A DNA stretch of 64,000 nucleotides from Algisphaera agarilytica (GTDB lineage Bacteria > Planctomycetota > Phycisphaerae > Phycisphaerales > Phycisphaeraceae). Both the position numbers and the translations under genes were made by a program. Location: assembly GCF_014207595.1 (NCBI RefSeq), contig NZ_JACHGY010000001.1:4000212-4064211 (forward strand), in the 5' to 3' direction. The notes under the pieces were generated by a model. It had not been told where the DNA came from, did no database searches, and saw only the letters and a list, made by a program, of their open reading frames with translations. Of the stretch, positions 16,822 through 25,614 are shown in pieces (the stretch's first letter is position 1; each line of letters begins with the position of its first letter).

Positions 16822-18036
16822 CTAGGAATTTAGGCGATGTTTGTTTTCCTCGTCGATGCGTTCGCGTTGGGCGTCGCTGAGGCCGTGGCTGTAGAAGAAT
16901 TCGGGTTCGAGGTAGTAGTGATGGTGCTTCTTCATCTCGGGGTCGTAGTGGTCGAGGCTGAGGCTGCAGTCGAAGCGCATCAGGATACTGGCGCTCTTTT
17001 CCCATGAGTAGGCGGGAGCGAGGTGGCTGATGCCCCAGGTGATGCCCCGGCCGTTGCCGTTGCTGTCGAACGCGTCGGGGACGTACGGGCCGGCGGCGAT
17101 GGGCATGAGTTCGACCATGGAGGCGATCTCGAAGTTCACGCCGTCCTCGGCGTACTGAACCGTGAAGTGCTCGTTGCCGTCTTTGATGACCATGGCGGCG
17201 ACCCCCCCTTTGAACGGGAACATGGCGGTCTCGTGGCCCGAGTTGAGGACGGGGTTGAGCGGGTGTTTTTTGAAGGGTCCGAGGGGATCGTCGGCGATGG
17301 CGAGGCCGGTCATGCGGACCAGTTCGGGGTCGCCGTCGAAATCGGATTTGTAGTAGAGGTAGATCTTGTCCTGATAGACGATCGGGTAAGGGTCGTGGAT
17401 GGAGTACTGGTCCCATTCGCCCGCTTCGCCGTTTTCGATGACCACTTTGTTGAGCGGTGTCCACGGGCCGTCGGGCGAATCTGCATGCGACACCGCGACG
17501 GGGCAGTCGTCGCCTCTGAGGCCGCTGGCCTCCATGAAGGCCTGGTAATACAGGTAGTACTTGCCTTTGTAGACCAGGATGTCCGTCGTGGTGACGGAGC
17601 GCCAGCCGACTTCAGGTTTAGGTGGGCGCGGGATGGCAACGCCCTGCTCTTCCCAGGTGAAGCCGTCCTCGCTGGTGGCGTACCAGATCTCGGAGAGGTC
17701 CCAGTCGGCGGACGGGATGGTGTCGGTGGCCTGCGCAGCGTTCCGTAAGCCAACGGGCTTGGTTTCGGTGTGGCGGTAGGTGTACCAGACGTAGTACTTG
17801 CCGTTTTCGAAGATGACTTTGGAGGGATCGCGGCGGGTGATGGTGCCGTCGAAGTTGTTGTAGTCGAACCCCTTCAGTTCGGTGTATTTGAACTGCGTGT
17901 AGAGCGGGTTGTCTTCGGGGCGCGGCGCCGGGTATTGGTTGTAGTTCCGCTCCATGGCGGCGCTGAGCTCGCGGGACGGTTTCTCCTTGGGGAGAACAAA
18001 GGGGAAGCCTTTTTGATCGGGATTTGAATCGCTCAT
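16822..18036 (-). CDS. GH117 3,6-anhydro-alpha-L-galactosidase
   Basis: A 404-residue five-bladed propeller glycosidase that removes 3,6-anhydro-L-galactose from the non-reducing end of neoagaro-oligosaccharides. Visible family blocks: YTELKGFDYNNFDG then TRRDPSKVI (about 67-75), YSIHDPYPIV (211-220) and SGHETAMFPF (266-275). Asp70, Asp215 and Glu269 lie where the family's acidic residues are expected. There is no signal peptide, so it should act in the cytoplasm on imported oligosaccharides, as known relatives do. No agarase, porphyranase, transporter or anhydrogalactose pathway gene is next to it. It implies contact with red algae. Confidence 0.85.
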   Translation of the reverse strand: MSDSNPDQKGFPFVLPKEKPSRELSAAMERNYNQYPAPRPEDNPLYTQFKYTELKGFDYNNFDGTITRRDPSKVIFENGKYYVWYTYRHTETKPVGLRNAAQATDTIPSADWDLSEIWYATSEDGFTWEEQGVAIPRPPKPEVGWRSVTTTDILVYKGKYYLYYQAFMEASGLRGDDCPVAVSHADSPDGPWTPLNKVVIENGEAGEWDQYSIHDPYPIVYQDKIYLYYKSDFDGDPELVRMTGLAIADDPLGPFKKHPLNPVLNSGHETAMFPFKGGVAAMVIKDGNEHFTVQYAEDGVNFEIASMVELMPIAAGPYVPDAFDSNGNGRGITWGISHLAPAYSWEKSASILMRFDCSLSLDHYDPEMKKHHHYYLEPEFFYSHGLSDAQRERIDEENKHRLNS

Positions 18037-18127
18037 AGATTTGCTTAGGGAGGTGTCGGGTTCATCGGTGACGTTGGATTAGCGTATCCTACGGTTTTCT
18101 GAGATTGTTAACATCTGGGATTCTCTC

Positions 18128-18895
18128 ATGCCCGAGCCCCTCTTTCAAAACGTTGCCGGTCGCTACGACGCGGTGTTGTGTGACATCGACGGCTGCCTGC
18201 TCAACGAAGCCGGCGGGCCGTTGGATTTGGTGGCGCTGAATAAGATCGCCGAGCACAACGTCCGGGCCAAGACGGACCGGGATCGGCCGTTGGTGACGGT
18301 GTGCACCGGTCGGCCGTTGCCGTTTTCCGAGTGCATGTGCCGGTTGATTGCGAACGATGTGTTGCCGTGCGTGTGTGAGAACGGCGTGTGGGTGTACGAC
18401 CCGTCGGTCAACGGGTATCACCTGGACCCGGCGATCACCAACGAGCATGTGGATGCGGCGGTCGCGTTCCGCCGATGGTGTCTTGATGTATATGCCGATC
18501 AGGGCGTTTCGAGCCAGCCCGGCAAGAATGCCAGCGTCAGCCTGTACCACCGCGACCCGGACTTTCTGGAGTCGATCAAGCCCCGGCTGGCGGAGGCGTG
18601 TGCGGAGCACGGCTGGCCGTTCCGCGTGGGCGGCACGTGGAACTACATCAACTGCGACCTGGAGCACATCTCCAAGGCCACGGGCATCGATCAATTCCTC
18701 AAACGCACGGGGCTCGATCCGAAGCGGCTCGCGGGTGTCGGCGACACCAAGGGCGACATCGCGATTGCCGAGTCGGTCGCGTGGTTCGGCGTGCCGGCGA
18801 ATCGTGACCCCGCGATCGATGCGCATGCGACGTACATCTCACCTCTCGAGCAGGCGGACGGCGTGGTCGACATGCTCGAGCGGCTCTGCGATTGA
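18128..18895 (+). CDS. HAD-IIB family sugar-phosphatase-like hydrolase
   Basis: A 255-residue cytoplasmic HAD phosphatase. Motif I is CDIDGCLL, with the nucleophile Asp19 and acid Asp21; motif II is VCTGRPLPF; motif IV is GVGDTKGDIAIAES near the C-terminus. The Cof/sucrose-phosphatase type of cap lies between about 90 and 170. Substrates of this group are mostly phosphorylated sugars. It is divergent from GH117 (91 bp), which hints at sugar metabolism without proving it. It converges with the small gene that follows. Confidence 0.82.
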   Translation: MPEPLFQNVAGRYDAVLCDIDGCLLNEAGGPLDLVALNKIAEHNVRAKTDRDRPLVTVCTGRPLPFSECMCRLIANDVLPCVCENGVWVYDPSVNGYHLDPAITNEHVDAAVAFRRWCLDVYADQGVSSQPGKNASVSLYHRDPDFLESIKPRLAEACAEHGWPFRVGGTWNYINCDLEHISKATGIDQFLKRTGLDPKRLAGVGDTKGDIAIAESVAWFGVPANRDPAIDAHATYISPLEQADGVVDMLERLCD

Positions 18896-18912
18896 GCGTA
18901 TTTTGAATGACT

Positions 18913-19260
18913 TCAGAGACCGGCGATATCCGCGGCGCGTTTCAGCGTCGTCCGCGTGATGTTCATCATCAGGTCGGGCGGCCAATCGAGGGTCTGATCG
19001 TTGAGATAGATGTCGGGCACAACCGCGAGGGTCATCGTGCGGACTTCTTCTTCGATGGAGCGCCTTCGTTGTTCGCCGGCGTCGGGCGTGCTGCCGTCTA
19101 CCGGGTCGTTGAGGTCGTAGGCGAGCATCAGCGTCGTGACCTGCCAATCGAAATAGCCCTGCAGGGCGCTTTCGTTGGCGGCCTGATCGCCGGCGGGATC
19201 GGAGGCGTCGGGCAGGTGCAGCGTGCGTTGTCCGGGGAGCTGTGTGATCGGGTCAAGCAT
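18913..19260 (-). CDS. Small conserved-context protein downstream of hisA
   Basis: A 115-residue soluble protein that I do not recognise. It is acidic, has no membrane segment or cysteine, and starts MLDPITQLPGQRTLHLPDAS. Its ATG at 19260 overlaps the end of hisA (stop 19253-19255) by eight bases, so the two are almost surely translated together. A longer reading from 19335 would overlap hisA much further and is unlikely. A role tied to histidine synthesis or simply to co-expression cannot be told apart from sequence alone. Confidence 0.6.
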   Translation of the reverse strand: MLDPITQLPGQRTLHLPDASDPAGDQAANESALQGYFDWQVTTLMLAYDLNDPVDGSTPDAGEQRRRSIEEEVRTMTLAVVPDIYLNDQTLDWPPDLMMNITRTTLKRAADIAGL

Positions 19261-19993
19261 CGATCGCCCTGCCTTTCTCGAAGACGGCCAGGGCGTCGTC
19301 GATGGTGAAGGTGTTTTCGTACAGCGAGCGGCCAATAATGGCCCCCTGCACCGGGAGCTCGCGGAGGGCCGCCAGGTGCTCGAGCGTGCCGACGCCGCCG
19401 GAGGCGACGATGGGCGTGTGCGTGGCTTCGCACATGGCCTTGGTCTGTTCGATGTTGGGGCCCTTCAGCGTGCCGTCGGTGGCGATGTCGGTGTAGACGA
19501 TCGCGGCGAGCGGCCAGTCGCTGACTTTCTGGGCGACCTCGATGGCGGTGGTGTCGGTGGTTTCTTCCCAGCCGGACACGGCGAGCTTGCCCTCGCGGGC
19601 GTCGAGGCCCAGGACGAGTCGGCCGCGGTAGGTCGGGTTGCCCATGAGCGACTCGAACCAGTCCCAGTTGCGCAGGGCGGCGGTGCCGATGATCGCGCGG
19701 GTCACGCCGATGTGCAGGAGGGCGTCGATGGTGGCCTCGCTTCGGACCCCCCCGCCGACCTCGACCTTGAGGCTGGTCTTGGAGCAGATGTCGTGGATCT
19801 CGTCACGGTGGGCGAGCTGGCCGGTCTTGGCGCCGTCGAGGTCGACGACGTGGAGCCAGGTGGCGCCGGCGTCTTCGAACTGTTTGGCTTGGTCGAGCGG
19901 GTTGTCGCCGTAGGTCGTTTGCTGGGCGTAGTCACCCTGCATGAGGCGGACGACTTTGCCGCCGCGGAGGTCGATAGCGGGAAAAAGATGCAT
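19253..19993 (-). CDS. hisA: ProFAR isomerase HisA
   Basis: Fourth step of histidine synthesis: isomerises ProFAR to PRFAR in the cytoplasm. The 246-residue TIM barrel begins MHLFPAIDLRGGKVVRLMQG, with catalytic Asp8, and carries the second half-barrel aspartate in YTDIATDGTLKGPN. Phosphate-binding loops VEVGGGVRS and VASGGVGTLEHL are both present. Length is normal. It is not next to other his genes; the next gene overlaps its 3' end. A hairpin repeat lies upstream (20028-20070). Confidence 0.95.
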   Translation of the reverse strand: MHLFPAIDLRGGKVVRLMQGDYAQQTTYGDNPLDQAKQFEDAGATWLHVVDLDGAKTGQLAHRDEIHDICSKTSLKVEVGGGVRSEATIDALLHIGVTRAIIGTAALRNWDWFESLMGNPTYRGRLVLGLDAREGKLAVSGWEETTDTTAIEVAQKVSDWPLAAIVYTDIATDGTLKGPNIEQTKAMCEATHTPIVASGGVGTLEHLAALRELPVQGAIIGRSLYENTFTIDDALAVFEKGRAIDA

Positions 19994-20027
19994 AGGTTTT
20001 AGTCTAGCTGAAGTTTTCGATACAAGC

Positions 20028-20070
20028 GCCTGCGCGGCGAGCGGCAGGGGCTCTGCCCCTGCACCCCGAA
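20028..20070. repeat. Dispersed hairpin repeat, copy 1
   Basis: The conserved GCCTGCGCGGCG block is followed by a hairpin, GCAGGGGC-TCT-GCCCCTGC (20044-20062), and ACCCC. A second copy with the same block, hairpin and ACCCC tail is at 61391-61433. Both copies lie between two minus-strand genes. Confidence 0.75.
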
Positions 20071-20097
20071 GGCATCGGGCACTTGTTGGGGTGAAGG

Positions 20098-20628
20098 TTA
20101 TTCGCCGTAGGGCTTGGTGGTGGGGTCGTTGGGATTCTGATGGTAGCGCTTGGCGAGTTCGACGTAGTGTTTGGCGAGCCAGCCGAGGTATTGCTTTTCT
20201 TTGTCGTTGGTTTCACGCATGACCCGGCCGGGCACGCCCATGACGACGTGGTCGTCGGGCACTTCGAGGCCCGGAGGGACCAGGGCGCCCGCGGCGATGA
20301 GGCAGCGCTGGCCGATGACGGTTTCGCCGAGGACGGTGGCGTGCATGCCGATGAGGCTGCCGTCGCCGACCGCCCTGCCGTGGACCACGGCGTTGTGGCC
20401 GATGGTGACGTATTCGCCGATGACGTTGGGCTGGCCCGAGTCGCAGTGGACGGTGGCGTTGTCCTGGATGTTGGTGCCCCGGCCGATGGTGATGGGGGCG
20501 ACATCGCCGCGGATGACGCCGCCGGGCCAGACGTTGACGCCGTCGCCGAGCGTGAGCTGGCCGGTCAGGCGTGCGGTGTCGGCGATGTAGGCCGATCGCC
20601 CCTCGACTTGGATGCATCGCATGGTCAT
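20098..20628 (-). CDS. Gamma carbonic anhydrase family protein
   Basis: A 176-residue left-handed beta-helix protein of the gamma carbonic anhydrase/YrdA type. Hexapeptide repeats run through VWPGGVIRGDVAPITIGRG, and the zinc-ligand histidines are in VHCDSGQP, TIGHNAVVHG and SLIGMHA. True gamma enzymes hydrate CO2; many relatives are inactive or serve complex I, so activity is not certain. It is transcribed toward hisA with a repeat between them. Start is the ATG at 20628. Confidence 0.9.
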   Translation of the reverse strand: MTMRCIQVEGRSAYIADTARLTGQLTLGDGVNVWPGGVIRGDVAPITIGRGTNIQDNATVHCDSGQPNVIGEYVTIGHNAVVHGRAVGDGSLIGMHATVLGETVIGQRCLIAAGALVPPGLEVPDDHVVMGVPGRVMRETNDKEKQYLGWLAKHYVELAKRYHQNPNDPTTKPYGE

Positions 20629-20695
20629 GCCCGGGATTGTAGTGACCTGGCCCGAAAGTTGAACCCGCCGCCGGGGCCGCTATGGTAGGCGCACC

Positions 20696-21094
20696 GTGCG
20701 AGCCCTTTTCGCCTCTCGATGGTTCCGTGTGACCGCCCTGCTGTGGGTGGTGGGCTTTTTCGTGGTCTTCATGCCCGCCCACCGCCGGGGGATCGTGGCG
20801 CTGCCCAACGCCCCGCTGGCCCAGATGGCGGACCCCGCGGACTCGTCCAAATCGGACAAGCCGTTTTGCCCGCTCTGCACGATCTCGCAAGACACGCCCG
20901 CCCCGGCCGACGCGCCGGTGAGCTGTGCGATCTGTCACCTCAAAGCCAACCTCGACACCCCGCCGACGCTGATCGTACCGCCGGTGTTCGTTGATGAGTT
21001 GGACTACGCCCTCTTTGAGCTGCGTGAGCTGGAGCTGGTCTCCGCCGCGTCGCAGCACCGCATCCTCGGCCGAGCCCCGCCGACCCACGCCTGA
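20696..21094 (+). CDS. Small membrane protein with CPLC and CAIC motifs
   Basis: A 132-residue protein that I do not recognise with certainty. One N-terminal membrane helix (about 10-26, FRVTALLWVVGFFVVFMP) is followed by a segment with two CxxC pairs, FCPLCTIS and SCAICHLK. The layout recalls small DUF2946-like proteins linked to metal uptake, which I offer only as a possibility. Start is the GTG at 20696, since no in-frame ATG precedes the helix. It heads a short same-strand run with a pseudopilin (51 bp gap) and a His-rich PEP-CTERM protein. Confidence 0.65.
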   Translation: MRALFASRWFRVTALLWVVGFFVVFMPAHRRGIVALPNAPLAQMADPADSSKSDKPFCPLCTISQDTPAPADAPVSCAICHLKANLDTPPTLIVPPVFVDELDYALFELRELELVSAASQHRILGRAPPTHA

Positions 21095-21145
21095 CCCCGT
21101 GGATCGTGTTTGAGGTTCTGATTTTCTCACCGAGGAAGGCTCGAC

Positions 21146-21838
21146 GTGCGCTATCGCACCGCGTTTACGCTTATTGAATTGCTGGTAGTGATTTCGATCA
21201 TCGCCCTGCTGATCGGCATCCTGCTGCCGGTGCTGGGCAACGCCCGTCGCACCGCCCAGGCCACGAAGTGCCTGTCGAACATCCGGCAGATCGAGACGGC
21301 CAACTGGCTCTACGTCCTCGACCACGACGGATTGCTGTTGCCCACTAGCCACAGCGGCAAATCGTGGATCGAACATCTGCGTGATCAGTACAGCCCCGAA
21401 CTGGTAATGCGATCGCCGCTCGATACCAGCCCACACTTTGTGGGCGGCACCCCTACGCCTTCGACCGGGCAGTATCGCGAGACCAGCTATTCGCTGAACC
21501 TTGTCCTTTCACCAGACGGAGTTGATATAGGCCTCCCTGACGCGGTGGCCAGTATCGACTCGGTTCCCCAGCCCGCCAATACGATCCACACCGCCATCAC
21601 CGTTTTCGAGGGAGAGTTTGCGGCCTCTGACCACTTTCACCCGCATGGCTGGGCCCATCCCTCCCCAGACTTTTCTGCGGCCCTCGCTGCCAACGAACTC
21701 GAGACCTCGGCCTACGGCGGTGAACCCGAAACTCGTGAAGCGATCGGCGGCTACGGCTACCTCGACGGCCACGCCGCCACCCACCCGTTCCAAGACAACT
21801 ACACCGACGCCATCAATCACTTGTTCAAACCCAACTAA
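21146..21838 (+). CDS. Type II secretion-like pseudopilin
   Basis: A 230-residue protein with a textbook class III signal: FTLIELLVVISIIALLIGIL, where prepilin peptidase cuts before Phe and methylates it. The rest is a globular domain with a GYLDGHAATHPF stretch near the C-terminus that resembles the DG motif of the large planctomycete H-X9-DG pseudopilin family. These proteins are abundant in planctomycetes and their job is mostly unknown; a role in a type II secretion-like pseudopilus or in uptake of large molecules is inference. Start is the GTG at 21146. Confidence 0.85.
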   Translation: MRYRTAFTLIELLVVISIIALLIGILLPVLGNARRTAQATKCLSNIRQIETANWLYVLDHDGLLLPTSHSGKSWIEHLRDQYSPELVMRSPLDTSPHFVGGTPTPSTGQYRETSYSLNLVLSPDGVDIGLPDAVASIDSVPQPANTIHTAITVFEGEFAASDHFHPHGWAHPSPDFSAALAANELETSAYGGEPETREAIGGYGYLDGHAATHPFQDNYTDAINHLFKPN

Positions 21839-21897
21839 CCCACTCAGCCTTTTCGCAAGCCCGCGACGAGGCCTCTGAATCACACCCAGGAAGTACC

Positions 21898-22752
21898 ATG
21901 AATCACAAAGTTTCCACCACCGCCCTTTCGACCGCCCTGGCACTGACCTCGGCCGTCCCCGCCCTGGCCCACGACGGCCGCCGCCTGGACATTCAAATCA
22001 ACGACGACCAGATCGTCACACAGGGCTACATCAGCGGCTCGAACCCCGTCGACGACGGCAACGGCATCCGCCGCGACTACTACAACGCGGTCCATAGCCA
22101 TTGGGGCACGATCGCGGGGAGCTCGGTGACTTCGTTGCCGGGTTTCGACATCGAGGCGCCGTCGGACCTCGGTGGTCGCGGCCTGACGCTGACGGTCGAA
22201 GGCGCGTACAAGTGGGCCGACGCTCCTTTTGCCGACTTTGCGGGCGGCCATAGTCACACCCACGCCTCGGGCAGCCATACCGCCCCGATGCACAGCAGCC
22301 CGACGCACTTCATGCCCGACTTCCAGCTTCTGGACGGGCAGGAAGAAGCCATCGACCTCTACTTCACCAATGTCCCTACCGCCTCAGCTGTCCGAAGCAG
22401 CACCTTGGACACGCTTGATTCGATCGCGCTCAGCGACTCGGTTGCGCTCGATGCCCACTACGACCTGCGGTTCGAGTACCTCGCGGGGAGTGGCGGCAGC
22501 CTGATCAACAGCGCTGCGCCGCTGACCGATGTGTACCTGCTCAAGGTCAAGCTCACCGCAGATGGGAACGATGCCCCCGCCGAGAGTGATTCGATCCACA
22601 TCATCCTGTCGCCGGCGGGCACGAACGTCGCCGGCTCGCACGGCCTGTCGCTGGCGATCGAAGAGCACCTGGGCACTCCGATCCCCGAGCCGGCGTCGTT
22701 GGCGCTGCTCGCCATGGGTGGGCTTGCGTTGGCCGGGCGTCGACGCGGGTAA
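21898..22752 (+). CDS. His-rich PEP-CTERM sorted protein
   Basis: A 284-residue exported protein. It has a signal peptide (about 1-24, ending VPALAH), a beta-rich body, a histidine cluster (GGHSHTHASGSHTAPMHSS at about 118-136) and a C-terminal PEP-CTERM tripartite signal: IPEPASLALLAMGGLALAGR, a Pro-Glu-Pro box, a hydrophobic helix and an Arg-rich end. PEP-CTERM proteins are processed by exosortase and placed on the surface or in the exopolysaccharide layer. The histidines could bind zinc or copper. The exosortase itself is not in this window. Confidence 0.85.
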   Translation: MNHKVSTTALSTALALTSAVPALAHDGRRLDIQINDDQIVTQGYISGSNPVDDGNGIRRDYYNAVHSHWGTIAGSSVTSLPGFDIEAPSDLGGRGLTLTVEGAYKWADAPFADFAGGHSHTHASGSHTAPMHSSPTHFMPDFQLLDGQEEAIDLYFTNVPTASAVRSSTLDTLDSIALSDSVALDAHYDLRFEYLAGSGGSLINSAAPLTDVYLLKVKLTADGNDAPAESDSIHIILSPAGTNVAGSHGLSLAIEEHLGTPIPEPASLALLAMGGLALAGRRRG

Positions 22753-22787
22753 TGAGCCGTTAGCTAATCAAACTCGACACGTGAATC

Positions 22788-22819
22788 ACACCGCCCCGCC
22801 AACTATGTCGGGGCGGTGT
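22788..22819. terminator. Bidirectional hairpin between convergent genes
   Basis: An 11-bp perfect stem, ACACCGCCCCG (22788-22798) with CGGGGCGGTGT (22809-22819), lies between the PEP-CTERM gene and the convergent methyltransferase gene. There is no long T-run, so termination strength is uncertain. Confidence 0.65.
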
Positions 22820-22822
22820 GCG

Positions 22823-23809
22823 TTAAGGCTTGGTGGCGGTCACCATTCCCAGCGTGTAAGGCACGGCTTCGATCGGCGTACAGCAGCCCCGCTCTAGCCC
22901 GGCGGTATGAAGCAGGTCGATCACATCATCGGGCTGGTGGGTCTGGCCCGCGCGGGTACGCAGCGCGAGTCCCAATGTGTAGAGCGTGCGGTTCAGGTCG
23001 CCCGCAGCTTGGCCGGGGAACACGTCGATGACGACCAGACGCCCACCGGGGCGCAATGTCGCGGCCAGGCGTTTCAAGGTTTGCCCGAGCGCGTCAGGGG
23101 GCATGAGGTGGGCCACGTTGGCCAGGATCACCACGTCATGGCTATCGGCGGGGAATGACGCTTCAGCGAGATCGCCGGGCATCAACTCCAATCGATCGGC
23201 CAGTCCCATACGCTGGGCTGTGGCCTTAGCCACTTCCAAAACCGCGGGCCAATCCGCGGCGGTCACCCCGGCTTGCGGCAATCGTTTGGCGAGGCTCAGG
23301 CTCCAGATCGCCGAGCCCGCACCCGCATCGAGGATACTCACCTTTCCCTCCGCATCGAGGGTCGCGGCGAGAGATTCCGCGGCCCACGACGCGGCGGGCG
23401 CGAGCATCCAGCCCAACGCCGCGGCCTGGCCTTGGTAGCGGGCTTCGCTCTCGGCCGGGTCGTCCATCTGCGCCATCGGCTCGGACGTCTGCAAAAACTC
23501 GGGCAGGTGATGCCAGTATGGATCGCCCAGCGTTCGGTACGGTCCGCGCAGCAGGCCATCACCCAAGGGGCTCAACCTCCACAACCCGTCTCCATGTTCA
23601 ACGACACCGAGTGTCTTCAGCACGTCACACAACATCGCGATGGGCTGGGCCTGCGCATCCAGTTGCTCCGCAAGCGCGGACGCAGAGCTCGGCGATTGCG
23701 CGAGCGTATCGAGCAGCCCCGACGATACCGCGGTGCGGTACACATGGTCAGCGCCGTTGGCCGCCATCAACTGGAAGTAGTTCTCCAAAGTGGGCGTCGG
23801 GTCGTTCAT
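22823..23809 (-). CDS. SAM-dependent methyltransferase, O-methyltransferase type
   Basis: A 328-residue protein with a winged-helix dimerisation domain (about 10-100) and a class I methyltransferase fold. Motif I is ILDAGAGSAIWSLSLAKR and the motif V region is PGGRLVVIDVFP. The layout is that of acetylserotonin- or antibiotic-type O-methyltransferases; the substrate is unknown. Its ATG at 23809 overlaps the stop of the hydrolase-methyltransferase gene as ATGA, so the two are coupled. A longer reading from 23851 would overlap that gene further. Confidence 0.85.
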   Translation of the reverse strand: MNDPTPTLENYFQLMAANGADHVYRTAVSSGLLDTLAQSPSSASALAEQLDAQAQPIAMLCDVLKTLGVVEHGDGLWRLSPLGDGLLRGPYRTLGDPYWHHLPEFLQTSEPMAQMDDPAESEARYQGQAAALGWMLAPAASWAAESLAATLDAEGKVSILDAGAGSAIWSLSLAKRLPQAGVTAADWPAVLEVAKATAQRMGLADRLELMPGDLAEASFPADSHDVVILANVAHLMPPDALGQTLKRLAATLRPGGRLVVIDVFPGQAAGDLNRTLYTLGLALRTRAGQTHQPDDVIDLLHTAGLERGCCTPIEAVPYTLGMVTATKP

Positions 23810-25614
23810 GGCTTCACCTTCCTTGCTAGTGACACGGTAAAGATGCCCCACTCGTCAACGAGAGTCTGCACCTTCTCGAAACCCGCCGCCCGCACGAGTT
23901 GGTCGAGTTCGGCTTGGGTCCGCCGACGCATCACCCACGACTGGCCGCGGTGACTGGGCAGCGTGCGCGCGATCATTTCGACCTGCGGGTGCCAGGGTTG
24001 GCCGGTGTAAACCAGGTACCCCCCTGCCGATAGCCCCGCGGCCAGGCCTTTGAGCGATTCGAGGATGGGCGCGTTCTCGGGAAAGAGCTCATAGAGCCCG
24101 GAGACCACCGCGACGTCCGGCGTCGGCGTGATGCCAGCCAGCGACGCGGCGTCGAACGCATCGCCGGGCTCGTAGGACACATCATTCACCGCCAAACTTT
24201 CGGCATGCTGCCGGGCATCCTCAAGGTTGGCAGGATCGAAGTCACGCAGCGTTGCGGAGACGCCGGTCCCTTCGACCGCTTTGATCGCTTCGAGGGTGTA
24301 TCGACCGCAGCCCGCTGCGATATCAAGCAAGTGCACATTGGCTTCTTCGGGGCGGTCCTGCGCGGCGAGCGTGATAGCGTGGCCGATCATCTCGTGGAGG
24401 TGCAGTCGTCGTTGGCGTATGCCGCGCCAACCCAGCGCATCCAGATACGCCCGGTCGAGTAGCCGGCCGATACCTAACGATCCCTGGGCGTGGTTCTCGT
24501 AGACATAGTCCAACGACTTTCCGGAGTCGAAACCGGTGTCGAACCCCAGCCGAACGCCGCGGCTGGTTCGGCCCAATGTCTTGAGCGCTGCGGTCTGCGC
24601 CAGATAGAACAGGTTCTTCGGTGACAGTGTAGGCAGCTGCGTGTTGAGCCATTGGTACTCGTTGAACGTGAAGCCGTGCTCGTCGGCATCTAGCAACGCC
24701 GACTCTTTCGCGGATTGAGCGAAACGCTCGTCCAGGAAGCCGCGGATGGCATCGAGCACCGGCTCGCGATCCGCCTCGTGCAACACGTCGTGGTACATCT
24801 TGGGGAATACGCGCAGCTTCTTCGTGGGCGAGCCGAGCCTGTCGAAGAAATTCCGCTGCGCATTGAGGCTCACCACGTAATCTGAGCCACCTGAGAGCAT
24901 GAGCGTCGGCGTCTGGATCGCGCCGGCGTCGTCGATCAGGCGGCTGCCCGCATCGTGTAGTCCGAGCAGAATATTGACGGCGATGGCTTTGGCGATTTTC
25001 GGGTCGGCGTCGTAGGACGCGGCCTGGGCCGGGTCGTGCGTGAGCATCTTCGCCTTCACATAACTCTTCACGAAAGTCTTGCGCTTGCCGCGGAGCTTTT
25101 GCAGCAGCCGCAGCCCGGGGATGGCCAACGGCACGTACAACCGCACACGCAGCGCGGGCGTAGCGAGGATGAGGCCGCGCAGCCGCGGGGCGTGGCTGTG
25201 CACCCACGACGCCACAGTCACCGCGCCGACACTGTGGGCGAGGATCACCATGTCTTCTGTGGCAACGCCGTGGGCTTCGGTGAGGTGGCGGATGAACATG
25301 TCCACGTCGCGCACCATCGCGCCGAAGCTGGGCGCATAGCCGCGTTCACCGGGCGACTCGCCGTGGCCACGGGCGTCCCAGGCGAAGAGTTGCGTATCCT
25401 TGAGGCCGAGCGCTTCGACGACGTCGACAAACCGGCCCGAGTGCTCGTGTCCGCGGTGAAACATCACCAACGTGCGTTTGGCGGGCTGGGCGGGCTGCCA
25501 GTGGCGGTAGAACAGCTCGGTGCCGTCGAAGCTGGTGAACGTCCAGGTCTGTTCACTCATCGGCGTTGCGGTGCGTGCAGCCTCGTTAGAGGGGGCTGGA
25601 GCGAGGGTGTTCAT
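23806..25614 (-). CDS. Bifunctional alpha/beta hydrolase-methyltransferase
   Basis: A 602-residue fusion. The first half (about 20-320) is an alpha/beta hydrolase like monoacylglycerol lipase or lysophospholipase, with the oxyanion stretch HRGHEHSGRF and nucleophile elbow AHSVG (Ser128). The second half (about 360-600) is a class I SAM methyltransferase with DIAAGCGRYTLEAI. Proteins with this pairing are known from many bacteria and are thought to remodel lipids; the reaction is not established. Start is the ATG at 25614 with GGGAAGG six bases before; the frame is open to 25683. It is first in a two-gene operon, and palindromes lie upstream. Confidence 0.87.
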   Translation of the reverse strand: MNTLAPAPSNEAARTATPMSEQTWTFTSFDGTELFYRHWQPAQPAKRTLVMFHRGHEHSGRFVDVVEALGLKDTQLFAWDARGHGESPGERGYAPSFGAMVRDVDMFIRHLTEAHGVATEDMVILAHSVGAVTVASWVHSHAPRLRGLILATPALRVRLYVPLAIPGLRLLQKLRGKRKTFVKSYVKAKMLTHDPAQAASYDADPKIAKAIAVNILLGLHDAGSRLIDDAGAIQTPTLMLSGGSDYVVSLNAQRNFFDRLGSPTKKLRVFPKMYHDVLHEADREPVLDAIRGFLDERFAQSAKESALLDADEHGFTFNEYQWLNTQLPTLSPKNLFYLAQTAALKTLGRTSRGVRLGFDTGFDSGKSLDYVYENHAQGSLGIGRLLDRAYLDALGWRGIRQRRLHLHEMIGHAITLAAQDRPEEANVHLLDIAAGCGRYTLEAIKAVEGTGVSATLRDFDPANLEDARQHAESLAVNDVSYEPGDAFDAASLAGITPTPDVAVVSGLYELFPENAPILESLKGLAAGLSAGGYLVYTGQPWHPQVEMIARTLPSHRGQSWVMRRRTQAELDQLVRAAGFEKVQTLVDEWGIFTVSLARKVKP

